Positions 24,915 to 33,158 of a DNA stretch of 64,000 nucleotides are shown here, piece after piece. The position numbers and the translations under genes are program-made. Numbering within the stretch: position 1 is the stretch's first letter; each line of letters opens with the position of its first letter. The notes beneath the pieces were generated by a model that had not been told where the DNA came from, made no database searches, and saw only the letters and a list, made by a program, of their open reading frames with translations. This DNA is from Rhodopseudomonas palustris JSC-3b (GTDB taxonomy: Bacteria > Pseudomonadota > Alphaproteobacteria > Rhizobiales > Xanthobacteraceae), in NCBI GenBank assembly GCA_000504425.1, contig KI632513.1:520063-584062 (forward strand). Direction: 5' to 3'.

Positions 24915-25311
24915 ATATTTCGACGGCGTCACCGTCATCCGGGACAGGAGATGAAATCGCCGCTGGATCAATGGTTCCCAACGTATCTGCTGTCGCGCGC
25001 TGCTGACAACGGCCGTGTCAACGGCGCGGCTCATTTGTGCTCGCTTGGCGCGTGATCGTCAGCGACTACTGACAGTCAAGCTGTCAACTCTGCTATCGCT
25101 CGCTCATTGGTCAGCCATGATCAGCAGGCGCGGCCTTTCAACAGGAACATCGAACTAATCAGCTCGTTGCTTGCTGCAGATCCGTGTGGCGCCGAAGCGA
25201 TGCGTGCATCGCGCCGGCCAAGCCACGGACAGCCGTGCGATGCCGAGTGTGCAGACCTCGTCGATCAGTTCTCCACCTTCCGGATCGCCGCCAACGGACA
25301 GGAGAACGACG
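24915..25311. promoter_or_regulatory. Intergenic region with an inverted repeat TGACAG-N5-CTGTCA
   Basis: About 400 bp without a convincing gene between the microprotein and the BchO-like gene. A 17-bp inverted repeat with 6-bp arms lies at 25070-25086, 225 nt before the hydrolase start, and might bind a regulator. I found no clear TGT-N12-ACA (PpsR/CrtJ) or TTGAT-N4-ATCAA (FNR) box. Confidence 0.4.
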
Positions 25312-26292
25312 ATGCGCAGCCAAGACCACCTTCCTCTCTCGTCGGTCCCTCACACCACCCTTAGGTCAATCTCCGGTCATGCCAAGCCGGATTGGGAGCG
25401 CGACGGCCGCGATTGGCCGAACCGTGATAGCAGCCGCTTTGTGCAGGCCGCAGGCTTGCGCTGGCATGTGCAGCAGATGGGGCAGGGGCCGGTGCTGCTG
25501 CTGGTGCACGGCACCGGCGCCGCCACCCATTCCTGGCGGAGGCTGGCGCCGCTGCTGGCCTCGCATTTCACCGTGGTGGCACCCGATCTGCCCGGCCACG
25601 GTTTTACCGAAACGCCGCCGACACCGCGGCTGTCGCTCGACGCGATGGCCCATGACTTAGCTGCGCTGCTGCGCACGCTCGGTCATCGGCCGGTGCTGGT
25701 CGCCGGCCATTCCGCTGGCGCGGCGGTGCTGGCGCGCATGTGCCTTGATCGCAGCATCGTGCCAGGCGGTTTGATTGGCCTGAACGGCGCCATGCTGCCG
25801 ATCGGCGGCCTGGCCGGGCGGATCATGACGCCGCTGGCGCGCATGCTGGCGGCGAGCGCGCTGGTGCCGCGGTTGTTCGCGCAATTCGCCGGCCGCGAGC
25901 GGGTGGTCGAACGCATGATCGCCGACACCGGCTCGGCGCTGGAGCCGGCCGGCGTCGAATTCTATCGGCGCCTGACCTGCAGCCCGGGCCATGTCGCAGC
26001 CGCGCTGCGCATGATGGCCAATTGGCGGCTGCGGCCGCTGGCACGCGAACTGCCGCGGCTGTCGACGCAATTGCTGCTGGTGACCGGCGGCAATGACAAG
26101 ACCATCGCCCCGCACGACGCGCTGCGCGTCAATGCGCTGGTGCCGGGATCGCAGGTGGTGCGGATGCCGGGGCTCGGTCATCTCGCCCATGAGGAACGGC
26201 CGCAGGAAGTCGGCGCCTTGCTGGTGCAATGGGCGCGTCATGCCGGGCTGTTGCCGGAACTGGTGCCAGCGCGCATCCGCGTCCGGCGCTGA
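25312..26292 (+). CDS. bchO: BchO-like alpha/beta hydrolase (magnesium-chelatase accessory family)
   Basis: 326 residues. The start ATG at 25312 has AGGAG 7 nt upstream; the frame is open earlier without family-like sequence. After a 40-residue N-terminal extension the chain follows BchO closely: LRWHVQQMGQGPVLLLVHGT with the oxyanion HG, THSWRRLAPLLASHF, VVAPDLPGHGF, then the nucleophile Ser 134 in AGHSAGAAV, Asp 262 in GGNDKTIAP and His 290 in GLGHLAHEE. BchO is found with bchI and bchD in photosynthetic proteobacteria and is thought to help magnesium chelatase in bacteriochlorophyll synthesis; its reaction is unknown. Here no other bch gene is near, which is unusual. It could be a second, diverged copy. 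A different hydrolase role cannot be excluded. Confidence 0.75.
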   Translation: MRSQDHLPLSSVPHTTLRSISGHAKPDWERDGRDWPNRDSSRFVQAAGLRWHVQQMGQGPVLLLVHGTGAATHSWRRLAPLLASHFTVVAPDLPGHGFTETPPTPRLSLDAMAHDLAALLRTLGHRPVLVAGHSAGAAVLARMCLDRSIVPGGLIGLNGAMLPIGGLAGRIMTPLARMLAASALVPRLFAQFAGRERVVERMIADTGSALEPAGVEFYRRLTCSPGHVAAALRMMANWRLRPLARELPRLSTQLLLVTGGNDKTIAPHDALRVNALVPGSQVVRMPGLGHLAHEERPQEVGALLVQWARHAGLLPELVPARIRVRR

Positions 26293-26296
26293 TGGC

Positions 26297-26479
26297 TTAA
26301 GACCGCGCCGGAGCGGGCGGCGCGCTGCCGCGCGGCGGCGGTGCGCCCTGTTTGGCGAGCAGGTGGCAGACCCGCGCCACCATGCGCTGCTTGGCGCGTT
26401 GCCGGCCGAGCGGCAGCGACCGCGCTTTGCGCAGCGCCGCCACCGCATGAGCCCGGAAATATTGGGTGCTGTCCGCCAT
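26297..26479 (-). CDS. Small basic conserved-type protein
   Basis: 60 residues, Arg/Ala-rich. The first 45 (MADSTQYFRAHAVAALRKAR, then SLPLGRQRAKQRMVARVCHLL) form a probable basic amphipathic helix pair; the tail is Pro/Ala-rich. Similar short proteins with a YFR..A..AL..A..LPLGR pattern seem familiar from Bradyrhizobiaceae genomes, but I cannot name a family. It is convergent with the BchO-like gene and divergent from the polyferredoxin gene. No strong ribosome binding site. Confidence 0.45.
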   Translation of the reverse strand: MADSTQYFRAHAVAALRKARSLPLGRQRAKQRMVARVCHLLAKQGAPPPRGSAPPAPARS

Positions 26480-26674
26480 GGCCCGTTAACGCCGATCGGC
26501 GGTCACGGTTGCGACCGGCGCGGGCGCCCGCGCCATCCTAGGTGGTTGATCTGGCTTGAGTTCCAGGCTTGCCCGTGCCGCCGCTCTGAAAACGCCCTGA
26601 TGCATCGGCGGCCCGGGCGTGCTAGGGGACGCGCGGATTTTTTGGCGCCGCCCGCCGCGCCGCTGGCACATCGC

Positions 26675-28081
26675 ATGAGAGAACCGACCCCCGCATTGCC
26701 GCCGCCGCCGCGCGTCGATCTCTGGCTGCATGAGATCGGCGACTGGCTGATGCGCAATCAGCGCGCCATCGCCGCCGTGCAATGGAGCGTGGTCGGGCTC
26801 TATCTGCTGCTCTTGATCGTGCCGGCGCTGGCGCCGTTGCCGGAGCCGGGCGCGCGGATCTGGAACGATGTCGTGCTGTTCGCGCAGTTCGTGCTGTGGG
26901 GGCTGTGGTGGCCGCTGGTGCTGCTCTCGATGGTGCTGGTCGGGCGCGCCTGGTGCGGGCTGCTGTGCCCGGAGGGCACCATCACCGAAGCGGTGAGCAG
27001 CCGTAGTCGCGGCCGCGGCATCCCGCTGTGGATGCGCTGGAGCGGCTGGCCGTTCGTGGTGTTCGCGGTCACCACGATCTATGGCCAGATGATCAGCGTC
27101 TATCACTATCCAAGTTCGGCGCTGCTGATCCTCGGCGCCTCGACCTCCGGCGCGATCATCACCGGCCTGTTGTGGGGCCGCAACAAGCGGGTGTGGTGCC
27201 GCTTTTTGTGTCCGGTCAATGGCGTGTTCGGCGTGCTGGCCAAGCTGGCGCCGCTGCATTTCCGGGTCGATAACGCCGCCTGGGATCGCTGGAACAAGCC
27301 GCGCGGCGCAACGCCGGTGGTGAACTGCGCGCCGCTGGTGCCGATGCGCACCATGAAGGGCGCCAGCGCCTGCCATATGTGCGGCCGTTGCAGCTCCTAT
27401 CGCGACGCGATCACGCTGGCGCGGCGATCGCCGAACCGCGAGATCGTCGAGGTCGCCGGCGCGGAGCCGAAGCCGGTCGAAACCGTGCTGATCCTGTTCG
27501 GCCTGCTCGGCATCGCCGCGGCCGCGTTCCACTGGCCCGACAGCGAACTCTATTTGTGGGGCAAGCTGCAGATCGCCGGCTTTCTGCTGCGCCATGATTG
27601 GCTGTGGCCGCTACAGGGCGCGCCGTGGTGGCTGCTCACCCACCATCCCGAGCGCGGCGATGTGATGACGCTGCTCGATGGCGCGGTGCTGCTCGGCTAT
27701 ATCGTGGTGATCGCCGCCGCGATCGGCGGCTTTGCCGCGCTGTGCCTGGCGCTGGCGGCCCGCTCGATCGGGCACTGGTCGACGCGGCGCTTTCATCATC
27801 TGGTGCAGGCGATGATCCCGGTGGCAGCCTGCGGGGTGTTACTCGGGCTGTCGCGCATGACGGTGTGGCTGCTGCACGACAACGGCTTGGACATCGCCGG
27901 GCTGATGCCGCTGCGCGCGGCGCTGCTCGGCGGCGCGCTGCTGTGGTCGCTGTGGCTCGGCTGGCGCATCATCGGCCGCTACAGCCAGCGGCTTGCGCGC
28001 AGGCTGGCCGCGATGGTGCCGTTCACCGCCGCGGTTGCCATGAGCGGGGCGGTGTGGGCCCGGCTGTTCTGGAGTTTTTGA
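26675..28081 (+). CDS. NapH/NosR-type 4Fe-4S polyferredoxin membrane protein
   Basis: 468 residues. Membrane helices start at about residue 29 (AVQWSVVGLYLLLLIVPAL). Two CxxxCP signatures typical of the NapH/NosR/CcoG family are at Cys 94/Cys 98 (WCGLLCPEGT) and Cys 175/Cys 179 (WCRFLCPVNG). A ferredoxin-like cluster site follows: Cys 218, then C233xxC236xxC239 (ACHMCGRCSSY). The C-terminal 230 residues add five or so helices. Such proteins pass electrons from the quinol pool across the inner membrane. Only one full set of four Cys is seen, so one 4Fe-4S cluster is likely besides the CxxxCP centres. No terminal reductase or FMN-binding partner gene is adjacent, so the acceptor is unknown. An upstream in-frame start would add about 25 residues. 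Confidence 0.8.
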   Translation: MREPTPALPPPPRVDLWLHEIGDWLMRNQRAIAAVQWSVVGLYLLLLIVPALAPLPEPGARIWNDVVLFAQFVLWGLWWPLVLLSMVLVGRAWCGLLCPEGTITEAVSSRSRGRGIPLWMRWSGWPFVVFAVTTIYGQMISVYHYPSSALLILGASTSGAIITGLLWGRNKRVWCRFLCPVNGVFGVLAKLAPLHFRVDNAAWDRWNKPRGATPVVNCAPLVPMRTMKGASACHMCGRCSSYRDAITLARRSPNREIVEVAGAEPKPVETVLILFGLLGIAAAAFHWPDSELYLWGKLQIAGFLLRHDWLWPLQGAPWWLLTHHPERGDVMTLLDGAVLLGYIVVIAAAIGGFAALCLALAARSIGHWSTRRFHHLVQAMIPVAACGVLLGLSRMTVWLLHDNGLDIAGLMPLRAALLGGALLWSLWLGWRIIGRYSQRLARRLAAMVPFTAAVAMSGAVWARLFWSF

Positions 28082-28176
28082 CGGCAAGGGCGGCTATCAT
28101 GACGTCGCGCTTCGCTGCTGATGTGACCAGAAGCGAAGCGCTGCCTTGCCGGTCTGTCGCGCTTTATCCTCGCGCG

Positions 28177-28758
28177 TTACTTGGTCGACGAGCCGACGGT
28201 CGGCGCGTTGCCGCGCTGGCTTTCCAGCTGCTGCGCCATCTGCAGATGCTGCTGCAGCTTCGGCAGCGTGGTGCTGGCCCATTGCTTCAGCTCGGACTGC
28301 TCGTCGCCTTTGCTAAAACGCTCGAACAGCGACACGGCGTCCTTGTGCGCCGTGATCTGGTCGGCGATGTAGGCCTGCGAGAACTCCGCGCCGTTCAGCC
28401 GGCTGAGCCGGTCGAGCTTCTGCTGATGAGCGCTGTCGAGCTGCGCCGGCAAATCGACATTGGTGTTGCCGCGGCTCACCAGTCGCTTCAGCTCCGCCGA
28501 GCTTTTGGAATGTTCCTCGATCATGGTCGCGGCGAACTTCTTCTCCGCGTCGTTGCCCTTGGTCTGCGCCAGCTTGCTGGAAGCGATCTCGAACAGATCG
28601 GACAGCGCGACCTGCCGCGCGAAATCGGCGGCGCTGGGGCTGATGCCGAGGGTCGAATTGATGCCGGTCTTCTCGCCTAATGACTGCGCGGAAACCTGCG
28701 TGGCGATCATCGGGGTGGCGATCAGCAGGCAGCTCAGCATAGTGACAGCACGCTTCAT
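28177..28758 (-). CDS. DUF4142 domain periplasmic protein
   Basis: 193 residues with a signal peptide (MKRAVTMLSCLLIATPMIAT to QVSA). The mature protein is a four-helix bundle: FARQVALSDLFEIASSKLA, NDAEKKFAATMIEEHSKS, AHQQKLDRLSRLNGAEFSQA and AYIADQITAHKDAVSLFERF. The pattern DLFEI.S...A, IEEHS, QI.AH..A matches DUF4142, a ferritin-like fold that often carries paired Glu/His. Its role is not established; in many proteobacteria it appears in stress-related settings. It runs convergent with the polyferredoxin gene and stands alone. The Ser/Thr-rich last 15 residues are probably disordered. Confidence 0.88.
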   Translation of the reverse strand: MKRAVTMLSCLLIATPMIATQVSAQSLGEKTGINSTLGISPSAADFARQVALSDLFEIASSKLAQTKGNDAEKKFAATMIEEHSKSSAELKRLVSRGNTNVDLPAQLDSAHQQKLDRLSRLNGAEFSQAYIADQITAHKDAVSLFERFSKGDEQSELKQWASTTLPKLQQHLQMAQQLESQRGNAPTVGSSTK

Positions 28759-29122
28759 CTATCGGTTCCTTTCCCACTCTGGATGGTGGCGGTGCCTTGA
28801 GCCAGCAATCGGCCAACACGCGGCGCCCTGCGCCGCGCGCCCAATCAAGGCGCCGCCGTGAGTGCAGCACTCAACCGCAAGCCGTGGGTTATGTTCCGCG
28901 CGTGGAGGGTGGCTCGCCGCCAACGCTGGCGAGAGCGGCTAAGGCGAAGCCCAAGCTGACGTTCCAGCCCCAGCCCGCCGCCGAGCGGCTTTAAGGCCTC
29001 GGGAGCCGATACGGGCCGGGGCCACGATGTGGGAAGGGTTGTGGCAAGCCGCCGCTTTGCGGCCGGAAAATGGGGAACGGGTGTTGAAGCCGGCCCGGCC
29101 GCTGTGTTAGGCATCGCCCGAC
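28759..29122. other. Intergenic region before tRNA-Gly, no gene supported
   Basis: About 360 bp. A 34-codon Arg/Trp-rich reading frame from GTG 28858 exists but has no ribosome binding site worth citing. The rest is GC-rich and featureless to me. The DUF4142 promoter should lie near 28760-28850 on the minus strand. Confidence 0.4.
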
Positions 29123-29196
29123 GCGGGTGTAGCTCAATGGTAGAGCAGCAGCCTTCCAAGCTGAATACGAGGGTTCGATTCCCTTCACCCGCTCCA
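29123..29196 (+). tRNA. tRNA-Gly (anticodon TCC)
   Basis: Cloverleaf is complete: acceptor GCGGGTG pairs with CACCCGC, D arm with AGCTCAATGGTAGAGC, anticodon loop CTTCCAA reading TCC, T loop GGTTCGATTCC, and an encoded CCA at 29194-29196. Confidence 0.95.
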
Positions 29197-29230
29197 ACAC
29201 TTAGCCGTAATCACGATCCGAAAAAGCGCC

Positions 29231-29253
29231 GGGGTGCACTCCGGGGTGCACCT
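29231..29253 (+). repeat. Direct repeat of GGGGTGCAC just after tRNA-Gly
   Basis: Two copies of GGGGTGCAC separated by TCC, 35 nt after the tRNA. Each contains the palindrome GTGCAC. This may be the relic of an integration site or of an integrase binding arm. Confidence 0.4.
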
Positions 29254-29293
29254 TGCGACGTGAAATCGGCTGTTTACCGCCGTTTAGCCCGCG

Positions 29294-29518
29294 CTAGCCC
29301 CACTGCTCCGGCTGAATTTTGAAAGCCAGCGCGGTACGCAGCAGCACCGCGACCGGGGCAGGGATCACGCGGCCATTGGCATAGCTGTTGATGGTGCGCA
29401 GCGAAATGCCGAGATGCGGGGTGGCGGTGACTTGATTGAGCCCCAAGGCAGCGAGGGCGCTGCTAAACTCCTCTTGTGTCATCGGCTGGTGGCGGTTCTT
29501 CTTCGGCGTGCTCGGCAT
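29294..29518 (-). CDS. Small helix-turn-helix DNA-binding protein
   Basis: 74 residues. MTQEEFSSALAALGLNQVTA, then TPHLGISLRTINSYANGR, forms an XRE-like helix-turn-helix: helix 2 around QVTATPHLG and recognition helix SLRTINSYANG. The tail APVAVLLRTALAFKIQPEQW resembles the last helix of phage-type repressors that sense copy number or plasmid addiction. It sits alone 100 bp beyond tRNA-Gly and is probably a leftover of a mobile element, or a domesticated regulator. Start could also be the Met at residue 13. Confidence 0.65.
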   Translation of the reverse strand: MPSTPKKNRHQPMTQEEFSSALAALGLNQVTATPHLGISLRTINSYANGRVIPAPVAVLLRTALAFKIQPEQWG

Positions 29519-30280
29519 GATCTCGTCTTAGGCGTCAGCGGTTTGAAACAAGGGACGCTGGCCTCGGCGCCGCTGTCGCCAGACCAAGTTTTTGCGAGAG
29601 GAAGCCAGATCGGATCGCCTCTCGGGGTTTTGCAGCGAAGACGCCGATCGGCGACACTGCGCTGGCCGTTGGATAGCAGCCGGCGCCGCCGACCATAACC
29701 ATTTTGGTGCATCGGCAAGTCGATACACGCAGAGGTGGTTAACATTTATCTCATTCTCGCGCCAGTACCGATGCCCTGAGGGCGCCAAGCACCGCGTCCG
29801 TGCTCATGTCCATGTCCGTGTCCATGGCCATGTCCATGTCCATGTCCATGTCCATGTCCATGTCCATGTCCATGTCCATGTCACATCCTGCGATAGTTGC
29901 GATCGTCACGGGCGATCGGCGGCGCCGCGGCTGTCATCATCGTGGCCGTCATGATCTTTGCGGTCAAATGGCCGCCGTCATATGCGCGAATGTCAGCTGC
30001 CGTTGTCCTCGTGGCGCGCGTGATCTTAGCTGCGAGCGCGTATCGGCGTGTCGATCTGTGCCCGTTGTGTCACTGCTAATCATCAACGCTGCTATGTGGC
30101 GTGATCTGAGTAGCAAGCGCTGCTTGACGGTGCTGGGAGTGGGGCATAGCCTTTGTCGTCCAACAACGTCGGCGTCATTATTTATAGATGCCGCTTGTGA
30201 TGTTCTGATGGGAACAGCAAGGGCGGCAACCAGCGATGACACGATGGCGTTCTCGTCGGGACTAACTCGATGGACACTCG
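29519..30280. other. Region without a supported gene, holding a hexanucleotide microsatellite
   Basis: Some 760 bp. Several open frames exist in all directions, but none shows a plausible start, family motif or stable codon use. The only clear structure is the ATGTCC repeat at 29806-29883. Confidence 0.5.
29806..29883 (+). repeat. ATGTCC hexanucleotide tandem repeat (13 units)
   Basis: Thirteen 6-bp units in phase; ten are perfect ATGTCC, eight of them consecutive (29830-29877), and three carry one substitution (GTGTCC, ATGGCC, ATGTCA). The plus strand would encode Met-Ser or His-Val dipeptides, the minus strand Gly-His. No credible gene spans it. Confidence 0.9.
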
Positions 30281-31333
30281 ATGGACAGCATTCCCCCGTC
30301 ATCGACGCTGCTGCAGCCGTTTCGGTTCACCACTGCGCATTTGCCGCCGCAGGACCGTTTTGAAGCATGGCGCGAGCACCTGCGTCCCGTTGCGGAGCTG
30401 ACGCCGGCTGCAGGCCAATCGTCAACCGGGGTTGTTGATCTCGCGATCTGGGATCTCGGCACGTTGGCGCTGTGCCAGGAGCGCAATCCCGGTGCCTGTT
30501 TTGCGCGAACGCCGAAGCGCGTGAAGACGACGCTGGCCGATCATTGGTACCTGTTCCTGCTGAAATCCGGTACCAACTGGACCATCAGCGATGGCGCCGC
30601 GTCACAAGAACGGCTGTCGCGCGGCAATAACGGCCAGCTCGGCTTCTATTCGCTGGGCGAGGCTTGCCACGGCGAGATGCGCGATATCGAAACTCTGATG
30701 CTGTTCATGCCGCGCGATCGGTTTCCGCAGCTTGCCGGTCAGCTCGACCGGATCAGCAACACCATGCTCGAAACGCCGCGCGGTCAGCTGCTTGCCGACT
30801 ATCTGTTGGCATTGGAGCGTCGTCTGCCATCGATGGGGAGCGATGATCTGCCGGCGGTGCGGCGTGCCACCGAAGCGATGATTGCGGCCTGCCTGGTGCC
30901 GACTCCGGAAAATGAGGAGCAGGCGCGGGAGGGCCTGATTGTCAGCCTTGGCGAGCGGGCGCGCCGCGCGGTGCATGCGCGGCTCGCCGATCCTGGCTTG
31001 ACGCCGGCCAGCCTGGCGCAGGCCATCGGCGTATCGCGCAGCGTGTTGTATCGATTGTTCGAGCCGCTCGGCGGTGTTGCGTGCTATATTCGCAATTGCC
31101 GTCTGGCGGAAGCGCGCCGGGCGATTGCCGACGGCGCCGATATGCGCCGCATCCATCAGATCGCCGACGCGTGCGGATTTTCGAGTTCGCAGGAGTTTAG
31201 TCGCGCCTTTCGGCATCGCTATGGTCAAAGCCCATCGGAAGCGCGTACTGAGATCAACGGCCTGTTGGGCCGGACCACCGGGGCCGGTGGACTTCCGCGA
31301 ACACTGGACGAATTCCTGCGCGCAACGGCTTAA
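30281..31333 (+). CDS. AraC-family transcriptional regulator
   Basis: 350 residues. The C-terminal 105 hold the double helix-turn-helix: first HTH TPASLAQAIGVSRSVLYRLF, second RRIHQIADACGFSSSQEFSR followed by the family signature AFRHRYGQSPSEARTE. The N-terminal 200 residues (RFTTAHLPPQDRFEAWREHL, later LMLFMPRDRFPQLAGQLD) fit the AraC-binding-like domain found in regulators such as FeaR. That domain usually senses a small aromatic or amine ligand, unknown here. The gene has a Met-Asp-rich candidate start region (ATGGACACTCGATGG) just upstream. It stands alone, so its target may be distant or the downstream diguanylate cyclase. Confidence 0.92.
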   Translation: MDSIPPSSTLLQPFRFTTAHLPPQDRFEAWREHLRPVAELTPAAGQSSTGVVDLAIWDLGTLALCQERNPGACFARTPKRVKTTLADHWYLFLLKSGTNWTISDGAASQERLSRGNNGQLGFYSLGEACHGEMRDIETLMLFMPRDRFPQLAGQLDRISNTMLETPRGQLLADYLLALERRLPSMGSDDLPAVRRATEAMIAACLVPTPENEEQAREGLIVSLGERARRAVHARLADPGLTPASLAQAIGVSRSVLYRLFEPLGGVACYIRNCRLAEARRAIADGADMRRIHQIADACGFSSSQEFSRAFRHRYGQSPSEARTEINGLLGRTTGAGGLPRTLDEFLRATA

Positions 31334-31615
31334 CCGATCGCGTTAGCCGATCGATAGCTCCCGCGATCGCGTATAACGCGCAAAATTGGGACGTACTGCT
31401 TGAGAAACAGGACGAGGTGTCACAATCGGCCGGCAATTCCATTCTGAAATCATATAACTTCCAAGTATTGTTGAGTTTGTTTTTGTTTTGGCCTGATCGT
31501 TTCAAGGATATTGTAGCAACACAGTGGAGAACCATAGATGTGAGAGCCTGCTGCGACAGATGCCTCGCATCGTTGTATCGAACGGAGCTGGTCGACAGTC
31601 ATCGCCAGAGCAAGC

Positions 31616-33094
31616 ATGTACGCGAATGCAGATCGTGAATGGACGGATCGGATTGCAGTGCAGGCACTGCAACAGATCAGACATCTGGACTTGGCACTCA
31701 ATCCGCAAAGTTTCGATTTGTGGTTCGCTTATTTCGCGGGCCGGAATCGGGCGCTGATCGATGCCCTGAACCAGTTGCTGTCCGGCAATCGCAAGCCGAC
31801 TTGGCCGGACATGGCACGGCTCCACGAACAATTCCTGACGCCCTACAAGACGGCGGCACAGATTCAATCGATCGGCACAATGGTGCGCGACCAGTCGAGC
31901 ACGCTGGTTGATGCCATCGAAGAAGCGTCGGATGCGGCGCAGGGCTACGAGCAGCGTCTGTCCAACGCGGCGCCGCAACTGGCGATCGAGCAGGTCGATG
32001 GCGGCCTGCGGCGGCTGGTCGGCGAATTGATGTCCTGGACGGACGAAATTCAATCGACCAATACGCAACTGGTCGGCCGGTTGAGGAGTGCGGCGGACCG
32101 TGTCCGCGACCTGCAGGAACAACTCGATCAGGTCCGGCTGGAAAGCATGATCGATCCGCTCACCGATGTCGGCAATCGTCGGTATTTCGATTTGTCGCTG
32201 GCGCGGTTGCTGATGGCCGGGCAGCAGGCGCAGCCGCTGGCGCTGCTGCTGATCGACGTCGACAATTTCAAGATGTTCAACGATCGGCACGGCCACATCA
32301 TCGGCGATGACATTCTTCGGCTGACAGCCTCCACCATCAAGCAGAATTCCCGGCAGGACGACATCGTCTGCCGGTATGGCGGCGATGAATTCGCGATCAT
32401 CCTGCCCAGAACCTCGCTGGAAGGGGCGCTGCTGCACGGCGAGAAAATCCAGACCGCCATTGCGGCGCGCGAAATGCACCGCCGCTCGACGCGCGAAAGC
32501 CTGGGCCGGCTGGTGCTGTCGATCGGCGCTGCCGAATATCGGCCTGATGAACCGGCGGAAGCGTTCATCGAGCGCGCCGACCATTGGATGTATGCGGCCA
32601 AACAGGCCGGACGCGATCGCGTGACCCGGGAGGGCGCGCAGCTACATTACCGTGGCAGCGATGGCAAAATCGAACTGATCTGGCACCATTCCTATGCGTG
32701 CGGTGAAGTGATGATCGACCGGCAGCATCGCGAGCTGTTCGACATCGCCAATGTCATCCTCAGCGCCCATGTCGAAACGCTGGAGATCGCCCAGGTGGTC
32801 GACATCGTCGAGATACTGATCACGCATGTGACCGAGCATTTCTCCTATGAAGAGTCGGTCCTGGAAGCGATCGGCTATGACAGGCTGGAAGCGCACCGGA
32901 TCGAGCATGAGCGGCTGTTGTCCCGCTCGCGTCAGCTCAAGGAGGCGGTCGCCGACGGCGAGACCACGCTGCGCGAATTGCGCGAATTCCTGGTCAACGG
33001 CGTGGTGGTCGCTCACCTGCTCAAGGAGGACCGGCGGTTCTTCCCGTTGCTCGAGAGCCTGAAATCGCAGGAAGACGCCGAGCCGTCGTCATGA
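31616..33094 (+). CDS. Diguanylate cyclase with C-terminal haemerythrin domain
   Basis: 492 residues. Residues 1-155 are helical and resemble the N-terminal part of DgcA-type cyclases (LNPQSFDLWFAYFAGRNRAL), ending in a coiled coil (LRSAADRVRDLQEQLDQV). The GGDEF domain has the intact active-site GGDEF at 255-259 and an inhibitory I-site RxxD at 246-249, five residues upstream, so it should make c-di-GMP and be feedback-inhibited. Residues 350-492 are a bacterial haemerythrin with all iron ligands in the right spacing: His 371, His 408-x3-Glu 412, His 427-x3-His 431 and His 467-x4-Asp 472. A di-iron O2 or redox sensor controlling c-di-GMP is inferred. In known Bhr-DGCs the haemerythrin is N-terminal. 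Confidence 0.92.
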   Translation: MYANADREWTDRIAVQALQQIRHLDLALNPQSFDLWFAYFAGRNRALIDALNQLLSGNRKPTWPDMARLHEQFLTPYKTAAQIQSIGTMVRDQSSTLVDAIEEASDAAQGYEQRLSNAAPQLAIEQVDGGLRRLVGELMSWTDEIQSTNTQLVGRLRSAADRVRDLQEQLDQVRLESMIDPLTDVGNRRYFDLSLARLLMAGQQAQPLALLLIDVDNFKMFNDRHGHIIGDDILRLTASTIKQNSRQDDIVCRYGGDEFAIILPRTSLEGALLHGEKIQTAIAAREMHRRSTRESLGRLVLSIGAAEYRPDEPAEAFIERADHWMYAAKQAGRDRVTREGAQLHYRGSDGKIELIWHHSYACGEVMIDRQHRELFDIANVILSAHVETLEIAQVVDIVEILITHVTEHFSYEESVLEAIGYDRLEAHRIEHERLLSRSRQLKEAVADGETTLRELREFLVNGVVVAHLLKEDRRFFPLLESLKSQEDAEPSS

Positions 33095-33158
33095 CGGCAT
33101 CCTGCCGCGCCGATCTTGGGTGGCGCGGCCACGTTGGGGGCGAGGGCGGCGCGGCCGG

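Noticed and set aside
28858..28962. 34-codon Arg/Trp-rich frame from GTG
   Set aside because: No ribosome binding site and no recognised relation; likely chance in GC-rich DNA.
29806..29883. CRISPR array
   Set aside because: The unit is 6 bp with no spacers; it is a microsatellite.
29800..30363. Plus-strand frame starting in the ATGTCC repeat (MSMSMS protein)
   Set aside because: The start lies in the repeat itself, no ribosome binding site is present, and it overlaps the AraC gene start in another frame.
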